A stretch of DNA of 64,000 bases, from the NCBI RefSeq assembly GCF_033439725.1, contig NW_026944390.1, forward strand, positions 1,550,001-1,614,000, given 5' to 3'. The DNA is from Neurospora tetraspora. Lineage: Eukaryota; Ascomycota; Sordariomycetes; Sordariales; Sordariaceae. Positions 1 to 13,100 of this stretch are shown here, in pieces. The notes beneath the pieces are model-generated. The model made no database searches and had not been told where the DNA came from. It saw only the letters and a program-made list of their open reading frames with translations. Every line of letters begins with the position of its first letter. The first letter of the stretch is position 1. A program made the translations under genes and the position numbers.

Positions 1-1405
1 TACTCAGCGATAAATGTGGGGGGGACTATGTGCGCACGGAAATGGGTCTATTTGTCCATGGATTTCGATTCTTCCTTATCCCCTCGGGACTTTTTCACCA
101 CAAAGGGGCTTTCTACTGAATTTGCATGACGAGGCGGGATGACATGGTCTGGTCCATCCATGCCGCCACAAGGAAACAAAAACAGCTCCCGGCCTTATGA
201 TGGACGACCGTTGCTCCAATTGCGGGTTGTGGCATTCCGAGTTCCGATTTATCGAACGATTCCAGTTATCGTTAGTAAAAAGGCACAACGTCTTTGTCTC
301 GCCTTGTCGGTACCTGGTCTCGTCGTTGTCGACATGACATGCTGACGTTTCGTCTACCGCGCGGCACTCGAGCAATGTGGTTAACGACAACGACCACACC
401 AAGTCGGAACTGCAGACACCCGTACTCGCTTCGGAGCACACAACCTGCAAGACTCGTCGTCGACCGTAGCGTTGGGGTCCCTTCATGTCGAATTAGTTTG
501 GCTACAGGTAACCGGCCTGCATCAATGTTGCAGCTGTCGTATCATGCTCTCCTTCTCACCAGCCTAATCAAGCAAGCCATATTGCCCAAGAGTGGGTTTT
601 GTGCAGGGTAGCATATAAACTGGCCGTGGCCGTCCGGACTTCCTGCAGAGCCCGTCGCTCTCGGCCTGGGTAGCCTCAGCGTTGTACCGTAACGATGCGA
701 GAGGGCTTTTTAACTGAGGGGTTGGTGTGTGAGGGATCGAGGCAGCGAACCACCATCGCCAGCGGCATCATCATTGGCGCTAGGACATTGTGTTCCGAAA
801 TACCGGATAAACTCCAGGCCATCCTCCTCTTACTAGCAAGTCGTTCCACCGTCTCCCGATTGTTCTACGCGATTCGCCCTCGGCACTGCGTATGTACGTG
901 TATGTATGCTACCACCCAGTGTCATGGTGAAGGACTGATGATTACTGATTAGTTTAAAGGCACAAAGATATTACAAAGGTGCGATCATCAATTGACTTTG
1001 TGGCATGTCTCTGGCATCATCAAGACAGGCACGACGGACTGCTAAAGTGAACAGGGTCTGTACCTACCCCAGACGGAACTCGGAATCGCTCGTGAGACTC
1101 ACATTTATGGCGATGCTCAAGTGGCGGCCGTCGTGCTCCGCGAGATATATCATCGCCCATATAATCACGATTTCCAGCAAACTGGAAGGCGACGATGAGA
1201 CAACTGCTCAGAGTACAAAGTGATTTGGATGATCGGCTTCGGGGACAAAGCATCGGGTTGGAAGACTATCTGCTATATACTGTGTAACCAGTAAGATGGT
1301 GGCCGATATCTCTGTCTACAGGGGCGGACGACGAACACCTTGATTTGAAGATTTCTCCGCTCCAACCACACAGAAGAAAAGCGTCCGATATTTCTTACTT
1401 CGCTT
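1..1405. other. No gene recognised
   Basis: Open frames up to about 136 codons exist on both strands, but none shows a recognisable domain, consistent codon use or intron structure, and they overlap one another. I see no RNA gene. The stretch is treated as intergenic or decayed sequence at the edge of the repeat region. Confidence 0.5.
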
Positions 1406-1416
1406 TTCCAACCGGA

Positions 1417-1758
1417 GTGCCTAAAGCGACTGTGTGTTTGGCTGAAGCGACTGTGTGGAGACAAGCTGTAAGTCGTCCAAGTTAACAGAGAAGGTTAGGG
1501 TTAGTTAGTGTTAAGGTTAGCGTTTAGGGTTAGGTAGGTTTAGTTCCGAGGGTGTAGGGGGCCGGTGAGAGGCCCACGCGTGTGAATGTGAATTTGGCGT
1601 TCAGAAAGACGTGGTTTTGAACTCTCCTTCTCGTCGTCCAAGATGATGACTTCTGGTGGTGTTTTGGCGATGGACTTGATGCCAAGACTTGAGAGAGGCA
1701 TGGAGTTTTTGCAGCGGAAAGTCTGCTCCACACAGTCGCTTCGGCCGATTACACAGTC
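1417..1758. repeat. Left part of an inverted-repeat element split by the Copia insertion
   Basis: The left arm (1417-1465) starts GTGCCTAAAGCGACTGTG. Its reverse complement is found at 1721-1758 and continues, after the Copia element, at 7730-7740 (GCTTTAGGCAC). If the Copia element and one CAGTC duplication are removed, the two arms form an inverted repeat of about 50 bp enclosing about 350 bp, like a small non-autonomous DNA transposon. Inside each arm AAGCGACTGTGTG or a close variant occurs twice. No clear outer target duplication was found, so the family is unknown. Confidence 0.55.
1493..1540. repeat. Degenerate telomere-like TTAGGG units
   Basis: TTAGGG occurs at 1495-1500 and TTAGGGTTAGG at 1524-1534, with related units such as TTAGTTAG and AAGGTTAG between them. 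The array lies inside the inverted-repeat element. It could be an interstitial telomeric relic or chance low-complexity sequence. Confidence 0.4.
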
Positions 1759-1939
1759 TGTGAGATCACGAACAACAACAACGAAAGCAAGCGTGTATAC
1801 GATTGATTGAGTGTATACTATGGAGGAGCAGAGAAGAGCAGAAGACTAGCGGGAAGTCTGGAGGGCTAAAAGAAGTGGTGCGGTCAGGGCACGGTAGGCA
1901 CGGCACAAATGTGCCTACCGCGTACAAGACCTACCAACA
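1759..1939 (-). repeat. 3' LTR of the Copia element
   Basis: On the plus strand it begins TGTGAGATCACG and ends CTACCAACA. It still has normal base composition, unlike the adjacent internal region. On the minus strand it is the downstream LTR of the element. Confidence 0.88.
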
Positions 1940-2159
1940 CACCCCCATAGACCGGAAGACCGCCATCTACAAAGTGCTCAATCCTTCTTATTTACTATTT
2001 ATATAATAATAATATCTTAAAATTTATACCCAAGGAACCTTCTTCTAAACCAAGCCAATCATCTTCACAAACTTTACATACTTATTTAACTTTAGCAGCT
2101 TTGTAAAGCCGTCAACCGGTATCTCCTCTCCCAAAAAATACTCAACCGTAAATACCTTC

Positions 2160-2365
2160 CTATCCACCTCTTAAATAAACCATTTATACCTAATATCAAT
2201 ATACTTATTCCTACAAAAGATATTAAGGTTTAAAACCTTATTTCTAATATTACTATTATCTATATACAATATTTTATTAACCTTATTAAAACCCAATTCT
2301 ACACCCAAATTATCGAATATCCTGCTAATCCAATCCAAAGACTTCGCAATAGGTACCAAATTAAT
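2160..2365 (-). pseudogene. Copia RNase H remnant
   Basis: A 62-codon frame on the minus strand still shows the end of a Copia polyprotein: a leucine/glycine-rich helix, then a degraded form of the D-N-x-x-x-I active-site strand, then RNKYIDIRYKW, matching the RTKHIDIRYH motif of Copia RNase H. Surrounding frames are closed by RIP. It fixes the class and orientation of the element; no function remains. Confidence 0.75.
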
Positions 2366-5300
2366 AAACTCTACTTCTATCGTACTAGTAATAATAAAAT
2401 CCTATTTCTTAAACTTCCAAAGAATAAGGCTACAAATAAAGGATACAGTGTAACTAGTAGTACTCTTCCTAATTACAATATTATCTACAAATAAAGCATT
2501 TACATAGGCATAAAAAAGTGGAGCTATTAATAATAATAGTATTCCTCCCAATACAATACCCAAATCGGAATATTTTATTAAATATTTTTAAAAAATACTT
2601 TATAATAACGAAATATATATCAATAAACGTACAATTGCCTTTTAATAGCTTATTTATTATATAAGTAATATCTAATTTAATACTAATAGAAACCTAATTT
2701 AATAAACTAATTCTCTTGAAGTACAACTTAATTTCTTTAATGTTAGATACCTTAATACGCTTATAGACCTTAAAATCCGGTAACCATAATATTTTAACGC
2801 TGTAGAATTTAATTTTATTAAATTTATTAATAATTATATAAGTATATCGTTTTTAGAAAATAAAAATCATACGAATTTATCGATCCCTAACAATATCGAA
2901 ACCTAAAAATATTCGAACCTTACTAAATTCTTTAAATTTAAAATATTTAATTAAATAATTCTTAACTTTCTAAATATTCCTAATAATTAGCGCAACAATA
3001 AAAAGGTCGTCAACATAAAGAACTAGTGATATATTAAACTATTTATTAATAAAAAGATAAAAATCCGTATAAATAGGTACGAATTCTAAAATTTAAAAGA
3101 TTAGAATAAAGGTTTAAAATTAAAATAGAGGATTACGTTTAAAACCGTACAAAATTCTATAGAGAAGGTAAATAATCTAATTTTTAACATAACTTAATAA
3201 TACTTTTTCGAATCTAATTAGTTATTAAATATTTAATACCCTTTAAAATAGGGGTATTAAAGAAGGCCGTATTAAAATCGAATTAAAAATATTCGTAATT
3301 ATTTATGATCATAATAGCTACAAAAACACTTTACGCTAATTAAATATATATAATAGCCGTATATATCTCCTATATCGCCTATAAACTATTTTTATAATTA
3401 CTGCAAATAACCTATCTTATTCTTACGAACTAATTTTTTATATTAATATTAAACTTCTCGTTATACACCTATTTACTAAGGAGAACCTCCATATCAACAA
3501 TTCTTACAATGAAGGTATAAACTTCTCTATTCTCTAATATTTTAATTTACTTCTTCATTACAAAGAGCTAATAAAATTCGTAATTATTTTAACTATATAT
3601 TCGTCGATAATTCTTAGGGATAAATTTCTAAATTTTCGTTACAGTAGCAAAATATATATCGTAATAAAATTTAACAGCTATAAAACAAAAATAATAATCG
3701 CGTTTAACAAAATAACCCTCCATTATACTATATAAATTATTAAGGAATATAACCGACCCCTAAATAATATTACCCTAACTATTTTTAACTCTTTAAATAT
3801 TATATTTATAACTTAATAATTTAGTATTAAAATAAAGAAATTTGCCTTTATTTACCTTTAAACGCAACGTATATATATTGAACCCGGAGGGTTAACTTCC
3901 CTATAATACCTAAATTATAAATTCCGAAGGTTGAATTGGATGTTAGAATAATATAATCGGAGGCTCCGACGCCTAAATCGGAAATTCTCGGAGGTAAATT
4001 GGAAATTATAGGTTTTAAACTGGAATGTATAATTATTATACTAATTGCAATTATAATTTACCAATTCGTATTATTAAAGAAGGAGTATATCATCACGTAC
4101 GAATCGGATTCAATATACCTATAGGAAGCAAACGTACCGCTAAAGTAAAGTTTTATAAAACGTTAAGCAAAGGAATACCTAATATAATATATATAATTAA
4201 TTCTTTTTTATTATCGTCAGAATCTCATCAATTATAGGGTCTTAGGTCCTCGTCATCAAAATCCTTCAAATCTAATAAATTATCGTCCTTAACTATAAAT
4301 TTAATATTTAAGAAGGGAAGGCATAAATATTATAATAAATTTAAAAATAAAGAAAAATATAAAAATTTTAAAATTACTACCAGGGAGATTAAAGCTTACT
4401 AAATATTCGAAGTAACTAATTATTACGGGGGAGTTAGAGGTACTAGCGGTAATACTAAGAGAATTAACAGATTTTAGGGTATTAGAATTGCCTTTAAAAT
4501 AAGTAGGACTATCACGATTAGTTCCTATAATTTCTTAATAACGTATTAAAAAGGGGGTAGAAATACTTATTATTATTATTAAAATTGAAGGACTTTACTA
4601 TTAACTTTAAACCAAATCTAATAACCATTATCTATAACTTTATTAATCTCATTAATAATCTAATTACAAAAGATAATATAATATTATAAAATATTACCGT
4701 TACTATCGAGGATTGGATTCTTCTTAATAATTAGGTCCTCATCAAAAAAAATAACCGCACTAATTCAAAATCTTTTACTAATATTAAGATTCTAAATAAA
4801 ACCGATACAACCGTACAAATTATCAAAGCTAATAAAATAACCTTTCTAAACTTTAGTACCAAATTCATCGCCTTAAAATCGTTTTTCTAATTTAATAAAA
4901 TAATAAATAATATAGAAATAAAATTGTAAATACTTAATATAAGGCTTTTTAATTTCTTCTAGAAAATTAACAGCCTCTATAAATAACTCCTATAAATTCC
5001 TACCTTTTTTATTAATTTTGAATAAAAATAAATTAAAGGCTCTAACGATATAATTAACCACGAAAGGCTAAAAATACTCTAAAATACTAAGGTCTATTAT
5101 TAAAACTCTAATACATTATATAATAATAGCGCTAACCATTTCAATTTTACCCTATATCCAAAAGGTATAAAGTATTAACTTAAAAAATTTAACGCCTTCT
5201 ATACAAGCCTAATTTATAAATTTACTACGCTAAAATTCTTTAATACTAAAACTAAATTCTAGACTACCGTTAAAACTAAATACTCTAATTTTAAACCTAC

Positions 5301-7531
5301 TACATTAAAATACTACCCATTTCCTAAACTTTTTAATTTATATAAATATATCGCTATTATTAACTATAAATTTAACCCAATAGAATCTAATTCCTTCGCA
5401 AATAAAATAAATTATATATTTATAGCCCTTATATCTAAACAAAGTATAGAGAACAATATTAACGTAAATATAGGCTATAAATTAATCTATAACCTTATTA
5501 ATAATCTTAAAAATAATATTATAAACCTTAGTTTTAACGTATACCTCACAGAAATACTCTTAAATATTATTTAGTGTAATACTAACTACTTTACAAACTT
5601 TGAGAATTTAGTTTTTACCTACGTACATAAAACGACAATATATTATTAAATAATTAATTAATACTAGCAATACTAATCGAAAGGATAAATTATTTTAATC
5701 GAAGTCTTTATACTAAAATACTAGCAAAACTAGTAGATTGTTCACCTAATATTATTAAATAGTAACGCTATAAGTATTAATCTAATTAATACGCATATCC
5801 CAGCACATTCCATTATCAAAAAAACCCTTAATTATTAATAAATTAACTAATATAAAAGAATTAAATATAACGTTCTTCATTTTAACCCTAACGTTACTTT
5901 TATTATTAAAAGTAAATAAAAATAACTCTACTATACCTATATAATAAATATATGTAGAATTACTATTACTAATAATATAAATAATAAGAAATAAAAAAAA
6001 CTAGATATTTGTAACCAATTTAAAATAATTAAAAATATTAAACGCGCAATCTAAATTGTAAATAACGAAATCATATAAAGTCTAATACCTTAGAGCCTAT
6101 TAACTTTTAGCAAAATTACTTTAAGTATATTAAAATTAAAATTAATTAGAATCTTATACTTAATTTAAATAATTAAACTAAATAATATCAACACGCTATA
6201 TTATATCTACTAGGGGCTCTAATAAAAATTCATACTACTAAAGGCCATAAACATTCCACTAGTATATAATAGGATAAAATTCGGAGCAATAATGGCTAGG
6301 GTAGTAAAATTAGTAGAAGTATTATTACCCAAAGTACTAATACTAGTAGTAATAGCAGCGGCCTTCTTAGTAATAATATCCTTTTTAAACCTCTAAGAAT
6401 CAAGAGCCTACTCCGAATTACAAAACCAATAAATATCTGCCTTAATCGTAACATAATAACCGCAAAGCATATACTTCTACCAATTATAAACCTTCTTATC
6501 GTATTTAATATAATCGATTTTCTTATCCTTATCCTTATCGCTATCCTTCTTATTCAATATTTTAGAAAATAAAAAAATATTACCTATCTTCTAAATATTA
6601 ATATTAAAATTAGAAATATAAACTTCGGTATTACTAATATTACTAAACGTAACTAATAGGCTACCGACCGTAAGGAACTTATCCTCGAAGGAAGTAGTCT
6701 AATACTTTACATCGACCATATAGTAATACTTAATAACGTTAAATAGAAAAATAACTTCGAAATCGTTAATAAATTCGAACTTAATATCTTGAACACACTT
6801 CCAAAATAAAATATAACGTAAAAGGGAAGAAGCCATAGTATCAAAATTATTTCGCTTAATAAATAAAAACTTAGTAAGGACTTCGCTACGAACTTCGTTA
6901 ATAATACAAGCAATATAAAACTAAATAAAATCGTAAAGGACCTTAGGGTCTTTATTCTTCCTATTCTAACTATTAATAATAAGGGTAATAATAACTTCCT
7001 TATCCTTAAACGTAGCCAATAGAATTTTTATAGCGTTAACGCGCTTAATAAACTAAACCTTATAAACTTTTATATCGTCGGCATCAAGCTCCTTAACAAT
7101 ACTAAAAATATAATTGGTAAAACCAAAGCAATCGAACTCAACCTCGAAGCCCTATTCCTAAACATTAATATTACGCTCGCCTTCAAATTAAACGAAGGAG
7201 GACGTAAACAAAAATATAATAGTAATAATAAAGGTATCGCATATCTAATTAAATAGATTCGCATAAATCGCTAAACTTAACGCTTAAAGGTTTAATTAAT
7301 TTTAAATTGCTTAACTAATTAATAGTAAACTTATCGCTAATTATTATAATTAAGGAAGGGAAGTAAAATAATAAATATTGCCTAAAATCTTCATAGGCGA
7401 AGTAGCTAGGGTAAACTTATCGCGAATCGATCGAATCGAAATCGCTAAATAAGCTGAACCTTTACTACAATACCAAAATAAAAATATACGATTGAACGAT
7501 AAATACGCGCGCTTACAAAGAAAGTTTAAGA

Positions 7532-7543
7532 GGGCTCATAACC
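7532..7543 (-). other. Primer-binding site of the Copia element
   Basis: The plus strand reads GGGCTCATAACC immediately inside the right LTR. On the coding strand this is GGTTATGAGCCC, complementary to the anticodon stem-loop of initiator tRNA-Met rather than to a tRNA 3' end. Drosophila copia and Tnt1-like elements prime from a cleaved initiator tRNA in this way. Confidence 0.65.
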
Positions 7544-7724
7544 TATAAGATTACGAACAACAACAACGAAAGCAAGCGTATATACGATTGATTAAATATA
7601 TACTATAGAGGAGAAGAAAAGAGCAGAAGACTAGCGGGAAGTCTAGAGGGCTAAAAGAAGTAGTGCGGTCAGGGCACGGTGGGCACGGCACAGATGTGCC
7701 TGCCGCGTGCAGGACCCACTAACA
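7544..7724 (-). repeat. 5' LTR of the Copia element
   Basis: It aligns over its whole 181 bp with 1759-1939. The inner part carries several G-to-A and C-to-T changes and the outer half is almost unchanged, so RIP appears to fade towards the outer edge. It ends CCCACTAACA before the CAGTC duplication. Confidence 0.88.
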
Positions 7725-7741
7725 CAGTCGCTTTAGGCACC

Positions 7742-8775
7742 CCGTTTCCAACAACCAGTCACTTCGTCTCCAGCCTTCGGGCATCATCACCAGCCAAACG
7801 GATCGTCCCGCATCGAAACCGTCTGGCTGGGACCGAGACGAACCCATCCAAGGAGGACGTTCCCTTCCTTTTAAGCTCAAGGTGGAACCGAAACATCTTA
7901 CTCAACCCAAGGAGGCGAGGTATTCTACCGCTTTTTCTCGTTCGATTTGGATACCCCCAAACTGCGCTAAGGTCAAAACTAGCAAAGCCTAACACAATCC
8001 CACCAATGCTATTACTAGATCGTTCCCAAGGAACCAACTGATCCACGTTGGCAAACCTGTGATCGGTTGTAACCCGTATTAACTCACTAACAGATTGGTT
8101 GAAGCCCCTATTGGGTTCAAATATACCCAGTGCTATACCTATTTTGAGGGTATCCAAATTGAACGAGAAAAAGCGGTGTTCTTGCGTTGTTAAGCCGAAT
8201 TCACGATATGCCTGGGAGTGAGACAGCATCATGAAAAACGACACATGAATCTGACAGCCTGGACAATATCAGGTATAGTAGCCCAGCGACAATTTCCGCT
8301 CCAGGAAGTCCAATACGGAAACCCTAGAGGTATGGAGATGTTACAGTATGTCGGAAATAGCCAACGGATTTATTCTGACTGTTATATCTGGGGTCGTGTA
8401 ATCTCTTGGAAGTTCATGAGCTGCCTGTTACACACCATGAGATATCAACAAGCATCACTCAATAATTCATGACTGCTTACTAGGCGACTTATGCTCAGGG
8501 CATAAAATATGGGCAGTGAACAGTAGACGACTAATTAGACCCAACATCACCACCGCCACAATCCGCCTCAGGGGCTGCACAAAGGGTAGAAGATCGTGAA
8601 AACGGACGGGTCCCGTCAGAAAAAAAACAGTTGACGCCTGTCAGGCCAAGGCACGCCAGGCTCCTGGGCATAGTAGAAGTCCGGTAAAGACAAGAACGGA
8701 TTACAGTCCAGTACCAAATACCGTTTCCTATTGACACAAGCACCGTAAGTGCACGGATCAGTTGTTGTTTACTAC
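7742..8775. other. No gene recognised
   Basis: Normal base composition returns after the Copia element. A 161-codon minus-strand frame (7759-8244) has no recognisable domain and no supporting neighbours, so it is not called as a gene. Confidence 0.4.
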
Positions 8776-9348
8776 GGAGCTCCAAGCGCAATCGGTAGCT
8801 GGGTAGTCCCAAACTGGTCTCTGGGTAGTCCCCTCCACTTTTTAGGGTGTACAGCCAATCTCTAGCTCCCAACTATACCTATTAATTTTATATCACCAAC
8901 CAAATATATTCGCGCGCGCCTTCTAATTTAAAACTATCGCTATCTCTATCATTATCGCTACTCGTTATTGCCCACTAATTAGACGGTCAGTTTTAAAGAC
9001 TTAACGAGTATCGCTATTACTATCAATGGGATCATTATTGTATCGTTTGCGGCTTCCTTATAATTCGCTATGATACTTTCGCTTCTTGGTTTGTTAGTCC
9101 TTAGATAGATTGTAGACCTACTCTCCCTTATCTAGTTTGTCGAGAAGTGTATCCTACTTTGCCCAATTCTTTATTAAGATAGTAGTAATAAGGGGCGATA
9201 TTAACGCCAACTCTAATAACATTAATAATATTAATAGCTTCAAAGTTTTTGCGTAGTACGACACATAGATAGCTTCGCGCCCAAAAAAGAGTGGGGGGGG
9301 ACTACCTAGGGACCAGTTTGGGACTACCCAGTTACCGATTTCGAGCTC
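8776..9348. repeat. Inverted-repeat-bounded element with RIP-affected core
   Basis: The left arm (about 8776-8845) contains CTGGGTAGTCCCAAACTGG, and its reverse complement lies at about 9284-9348. Both arms carry GAGCTC near the outer end. The roughly 430 bp between them is AT-rich. This is the form of a short DNA transposon or MITE later exposed to RIP. No coding capacity is visible. Confidence 0.6.
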
Positions 9349-10130
9349 CAAGGCGCTAAACTATGATCAACTCCGTACTGCATAGGGGTGTACGCAGGAA
9401 ACAGTAAATTTAGCGTAAAATAACAGTTGAAAATTTCAAACGTTTACCACAGCACTAAGAATTGAGCAACCGTTGGTAAAAATGTAAACGTTTATAGTCC
9501 AAGTCGTCTTAGCACGACCAAACGTCTAAAAATAAAACGTCTAAGCCAACCTAATATCATAAGGCCTTATAGTGCAAAAGGATAGTGCACCTTTTTAGTA
9601 CTTTTTTTTCTTTTTTTTTTTTTTTTTTCTTCTTCTTAGTGATGTATCTTCTTGGTAATATATCTTTTTGGTGTTCACTTGGTGATGCACCTTGGTATTT
9701 AGACTTAACTTTCAAATTGGGACATTACGAAAAACATTACACGGTTAGGATTCGAATACAGGACTTGGGTAAAAGATCAATTTCTATCTACGCGCGAGAC
9801 TATTTGGTTAAAAGACTATTTCTATCTAATCGAAGAAAGTACTCGAAGGTAAAACTTAAATAGGAAGGTACTCTCTCTTCTACCCTAAAGATCCTAAAGG
9901 TCCTAATAGGTAGATATTTAACCTTAAATATTACAGAATTCCCAAACGTTTGGCTATATCAACCGATATTTTACCATTAGGTCCACTTAAACGTCTAATA
10001 TAGCCAACGTTGATGTTTTATAACGTTTAACAGCATTTTATAGTAAATTTACAATAATTTAAATTTCAACGGTCGAATAACTGTTGGCCACACCCCCCCC
10101 CTCCCCCCCCCCTTTTTTAGTACGGCTGTT
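9349..10130. other. AT-rich, RIP-like tract with homopolymers
   Basis: Long AT-rich sequence with a poly-T run near 9601-9630 and poly-C runs near 10092-10112. AACGTTTA-like words recur at both ends, suggesting a decayed repeat. No frame can be assigned. Confidence 0.45.
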
Positions 10131-13100
10131 ACGAGCTGTGTCCGTTACCAAGGATCAAGCTACTAATGTTCAGCAAGTTCGCAGCTTCCATCCACTGGAC
10201 TTTCTTTCACAGGGAAGCCACGTCCCAAACTGTCGGGTCTGACAGTCATTTCATGGTAATTTTCATTATCCATATCCCCCCTTACGTTTGGTACTGAGGT
10301 ATCTTTCACCGCTGCGAGGTTTTGCTGGAGGGTGCTGTTTTCTTTTTTACAAGCTGGATAGCATTCATCCATCCAGCCCCTCCATTTACAATTTTTTCCA
10401 TCTTCATTCCATTTTGTCAACACGTCATCCTCAGTTTTTGGATCCCGGAGGACCGCTAAATGGTGCTAGCCACGTTTTTTACATACCTTCCCAATTGATG
10501 ATCATCGGCTGGTGTCTCTTTGACGAACGGACAATCCTCAGCCCGCTCCTATTATCAGATGAGACAGATGACTGTCACTGCAACACAAAAATGCATGGCA
10601 CGATATCGACAACGATAAGCTCAAAAGTCTTCGCTGCGGAGAATTACTACACACTTCACCTGCGATGCAAAATTGGCAGATGGCCTAGCATTCAGTCAGA
10701 TGGAGTGCATTGCATGCTGCGCAGCGTAAGCAACACCTTAAACGGAGCCTTTTAAATCCATTTTACATCTCCCAACAACTGGAACTCATCATCCTTCACC
10801 ACCTTTGTGTATCGTTGTGGATGTGCCAGGGTGGCATGTTTATGTACGGAATCCGTGGAAAAGAACAGACTTCAGTTCGGTGTGGATATGTGTTGTTGAC
10901 TTGTCATTTCTTTTTACCGTATTTTACCATTTTGCTCCGTTTTGTGGTTTAGGTCAGCAACCTTCTGTCAACTCTGCGGGTTTCTTGGGCCCCAATGTCT
11001 CGAATGGGTATGCCTCACTGAGGATCATTGCGGGGTCACAGCCAGTACATGATGAGACACACTTTGTGAATTTTTTCTGTTCCCCGTGAGCGTGGTAAGA
11101 AATGTGAGTTGTGATGAGGCAGACCCGACAAGTTTCGAGCGCGACAGAGCTTATCGTGAGCAGCGACGGCTTCCTTCATTCAGCAGCCTGAAAGGACAAA
11201 GCACGCGCACGTCCATAGTCGCAAGCCAGGGTCGCAACACAGCAGGCGGGGGTTCCATCAGAGCAAGCCGATGGACGGACACACCACGACTCTGCGAAAC
11301 GACAAAGAGAAATCGTACCAATACGAAACCATTGGAGCGCATCGTGTTGCTCTGTTGGGGAGATGTTTGTTTGGTACCTTTGGCTTTCTGCAGTTGTTGT
11401 CCAACCGCTTTCGCTCACCGTACCCGACATTCCATGTTTGTTGTTCAGTGTCCTCGTTTTTTCGGTCTTTAGTTTCCCTTCTCTGCTTCCGCTTCCCCTT
11501 TGTTTTGCATTGTCCAATTGTCCACCATCCTCAGGTCATGTCGGGTTCCATTTCCATATTGAAATTCCCGACAATTCCAGATTGCAGGATAGCAATACCC
11601 TCCTGCTCCGAGGCAGGCCAGAACGCAGTAGTACGCCCGTAGTAGTCCATTCGGAAGCCCTGCCTGCGCGAACGGAAGTTGCTTTTTGTTTTCTGTCCGA
11701 GCGACTGGCTCCCCAGCGATTCTCTCAAGATCCTCGGCATGGCATGGTACGGCATGGCGTGAGAGAGGGGCCGGTAAAACAAAGTGATAGCTCACAACAT
11801 TGAAAGGATTTTTGTTTTGTTTTGTTTTGTGAGCACTTTTTACCAAACACTCGGAATTTTCCCTGTGCGGAGATCTGAAAAAGCATAAATTCCTTAGTAT
11901 CGCTCAAGCTGGGCAATGATCAACACGGGCAAGTCCACGGGGCGTGTGGCTCCTTCCTGGGCTCTGTAGCTCTCTTACCAAACAAAACCATCACGATAAA
12001 TCACCACGACACTTTTCTTCCTTGATCCCCGCCAGCCCGCCAGCCCCGGCAGCCAGCCGCCTGCTCGGTGTGCGGAGAGGGAAGAGGGAAGGGAAGGGAA
12101 GGGAAGCAACCCGCGGGTTCGGTTGAGGCTTGACCTTGTGAGTGAGCCAAGAGTGATTTACCGGGCCCATGCAGTCCTTGGGCTCTGCTTGGTCATCACT
12201 GCATCATCACTCAATTTCTCGTTACCAACTGCTTGGGCTATCCGAATGCCGTCTCCGGATTTTTCAAAGCCTTTCGTGAGCGCTCCCTAGTATTAGGGTA
12301 GGTACGGTACACACTATATACGCCTACTTAACCTAGGCACTGGGTTACTGCCTGACTCAGGCCACGGCAGGCGTAAGCCTGACTCAGGCCACGGTAGGCG
12401 TGAGCCCAGCCGGCCACCAATCCTGTATTTAGTTAGACTCTAGCCTCCACAGTAGATTGGAAGGCCATCTTCTACCAATACATCATCTTTGCCAGTACCT
12501 TCGTACCGTGCCCGTCACACCTTTTGTCTCAAATCTTGTCATCCCTCCGGACGGGGTTCGAGCCCATCGGAAAAAAAAGGACCCTTTACCATCCTCATGA
12601 TCGCTAAAAAAGAACACCCCTTTTCTTGGCCGTCTAACGCAGAGTTTCATATGTTCCCTGATTTGGTATCTTTACTTTGAGACGAAGAGCCCGTCAACTC
12701 CAACGTGAAAATACACTCAGGCACAAAACGGAAGCAAGATACTGGACTGGAGCTACCAAAAAACCTCATGATACACGTGCCCATGGTTCCTGGAATCATT
12801 GGCGGGACATGCTGCTAATGCACCACGTTTTTCTTTCCTGCTTCCCCGGCCCATGTTCCCTGACAGTGTGTAGGGTTCTCTACAGGTGTAGGGACCCCTA
12901 ACGATGGAGATGTAGACGGAGACGGAGATGGAGACGAGCGGCGAAGAATCCAGTCCATCGGCCGCGGAAAGCAGAACTTCCATTGCATGACATGACGGTA
13001 CGGGAGGGAGGGAGCAAGTGCAAGTGCAAAATACTGTACGCTATTGTGTACGCTACAGTAATGCGAAAATCGACCAGCCTCATTCCAGCCTCCGGGAAAC

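Larger units (their letters stand above)
1759..7724 (-). mobile_element. Full-length Ty1/Copia-type LTR retrotransposon destroyed by RIP
   Basis: Two 181-bp LTRs bound the element and a perfect 5-bp target duplication CAGTC flanks it (1754-1758 and 7725-7729). The internal part from about 2000 to 7540 is extremely AT-rich with stops in every frame, as RIP produces. Coding direction is minus: a Copia RNase H remnant lies near the left LTR, and the primer-binding site (7532-7543) touches the inner edge of the right LTR. The purine tract next to the left LTR reads GGGGTG on the minus strand. The element is dead. The LTRs differ at about 20 positions, nearly all transitions. Confidence 0.9.

Noticed and set aside
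76-1464. Several open frames of 60-136 codons on both strands
   Set aside because: They overlap in different frames, show no domain and no intron structure; chance frames are expected at this base composition.
4025-4237. 70-codon plus-strand frame in the AT-rich tract
   Set aside because: It lies inside the RIP-destroyed Copia interior and is on the non-coding strand.
7759-8244. 161-codon minus-strand frame
   Set aside because: No recognisable motif, and an overlapping plus-strand frame of 120 codons is equally plausible. It lies in repeat-derived DNA.
9735-9760. GGTTAGGATTCGAATACA as a tRNA or SINE B box
   Set aside because: The rest of a cloverleaf (acceptor and D arms) is not present nearby; a single B-box-like word is not enough.
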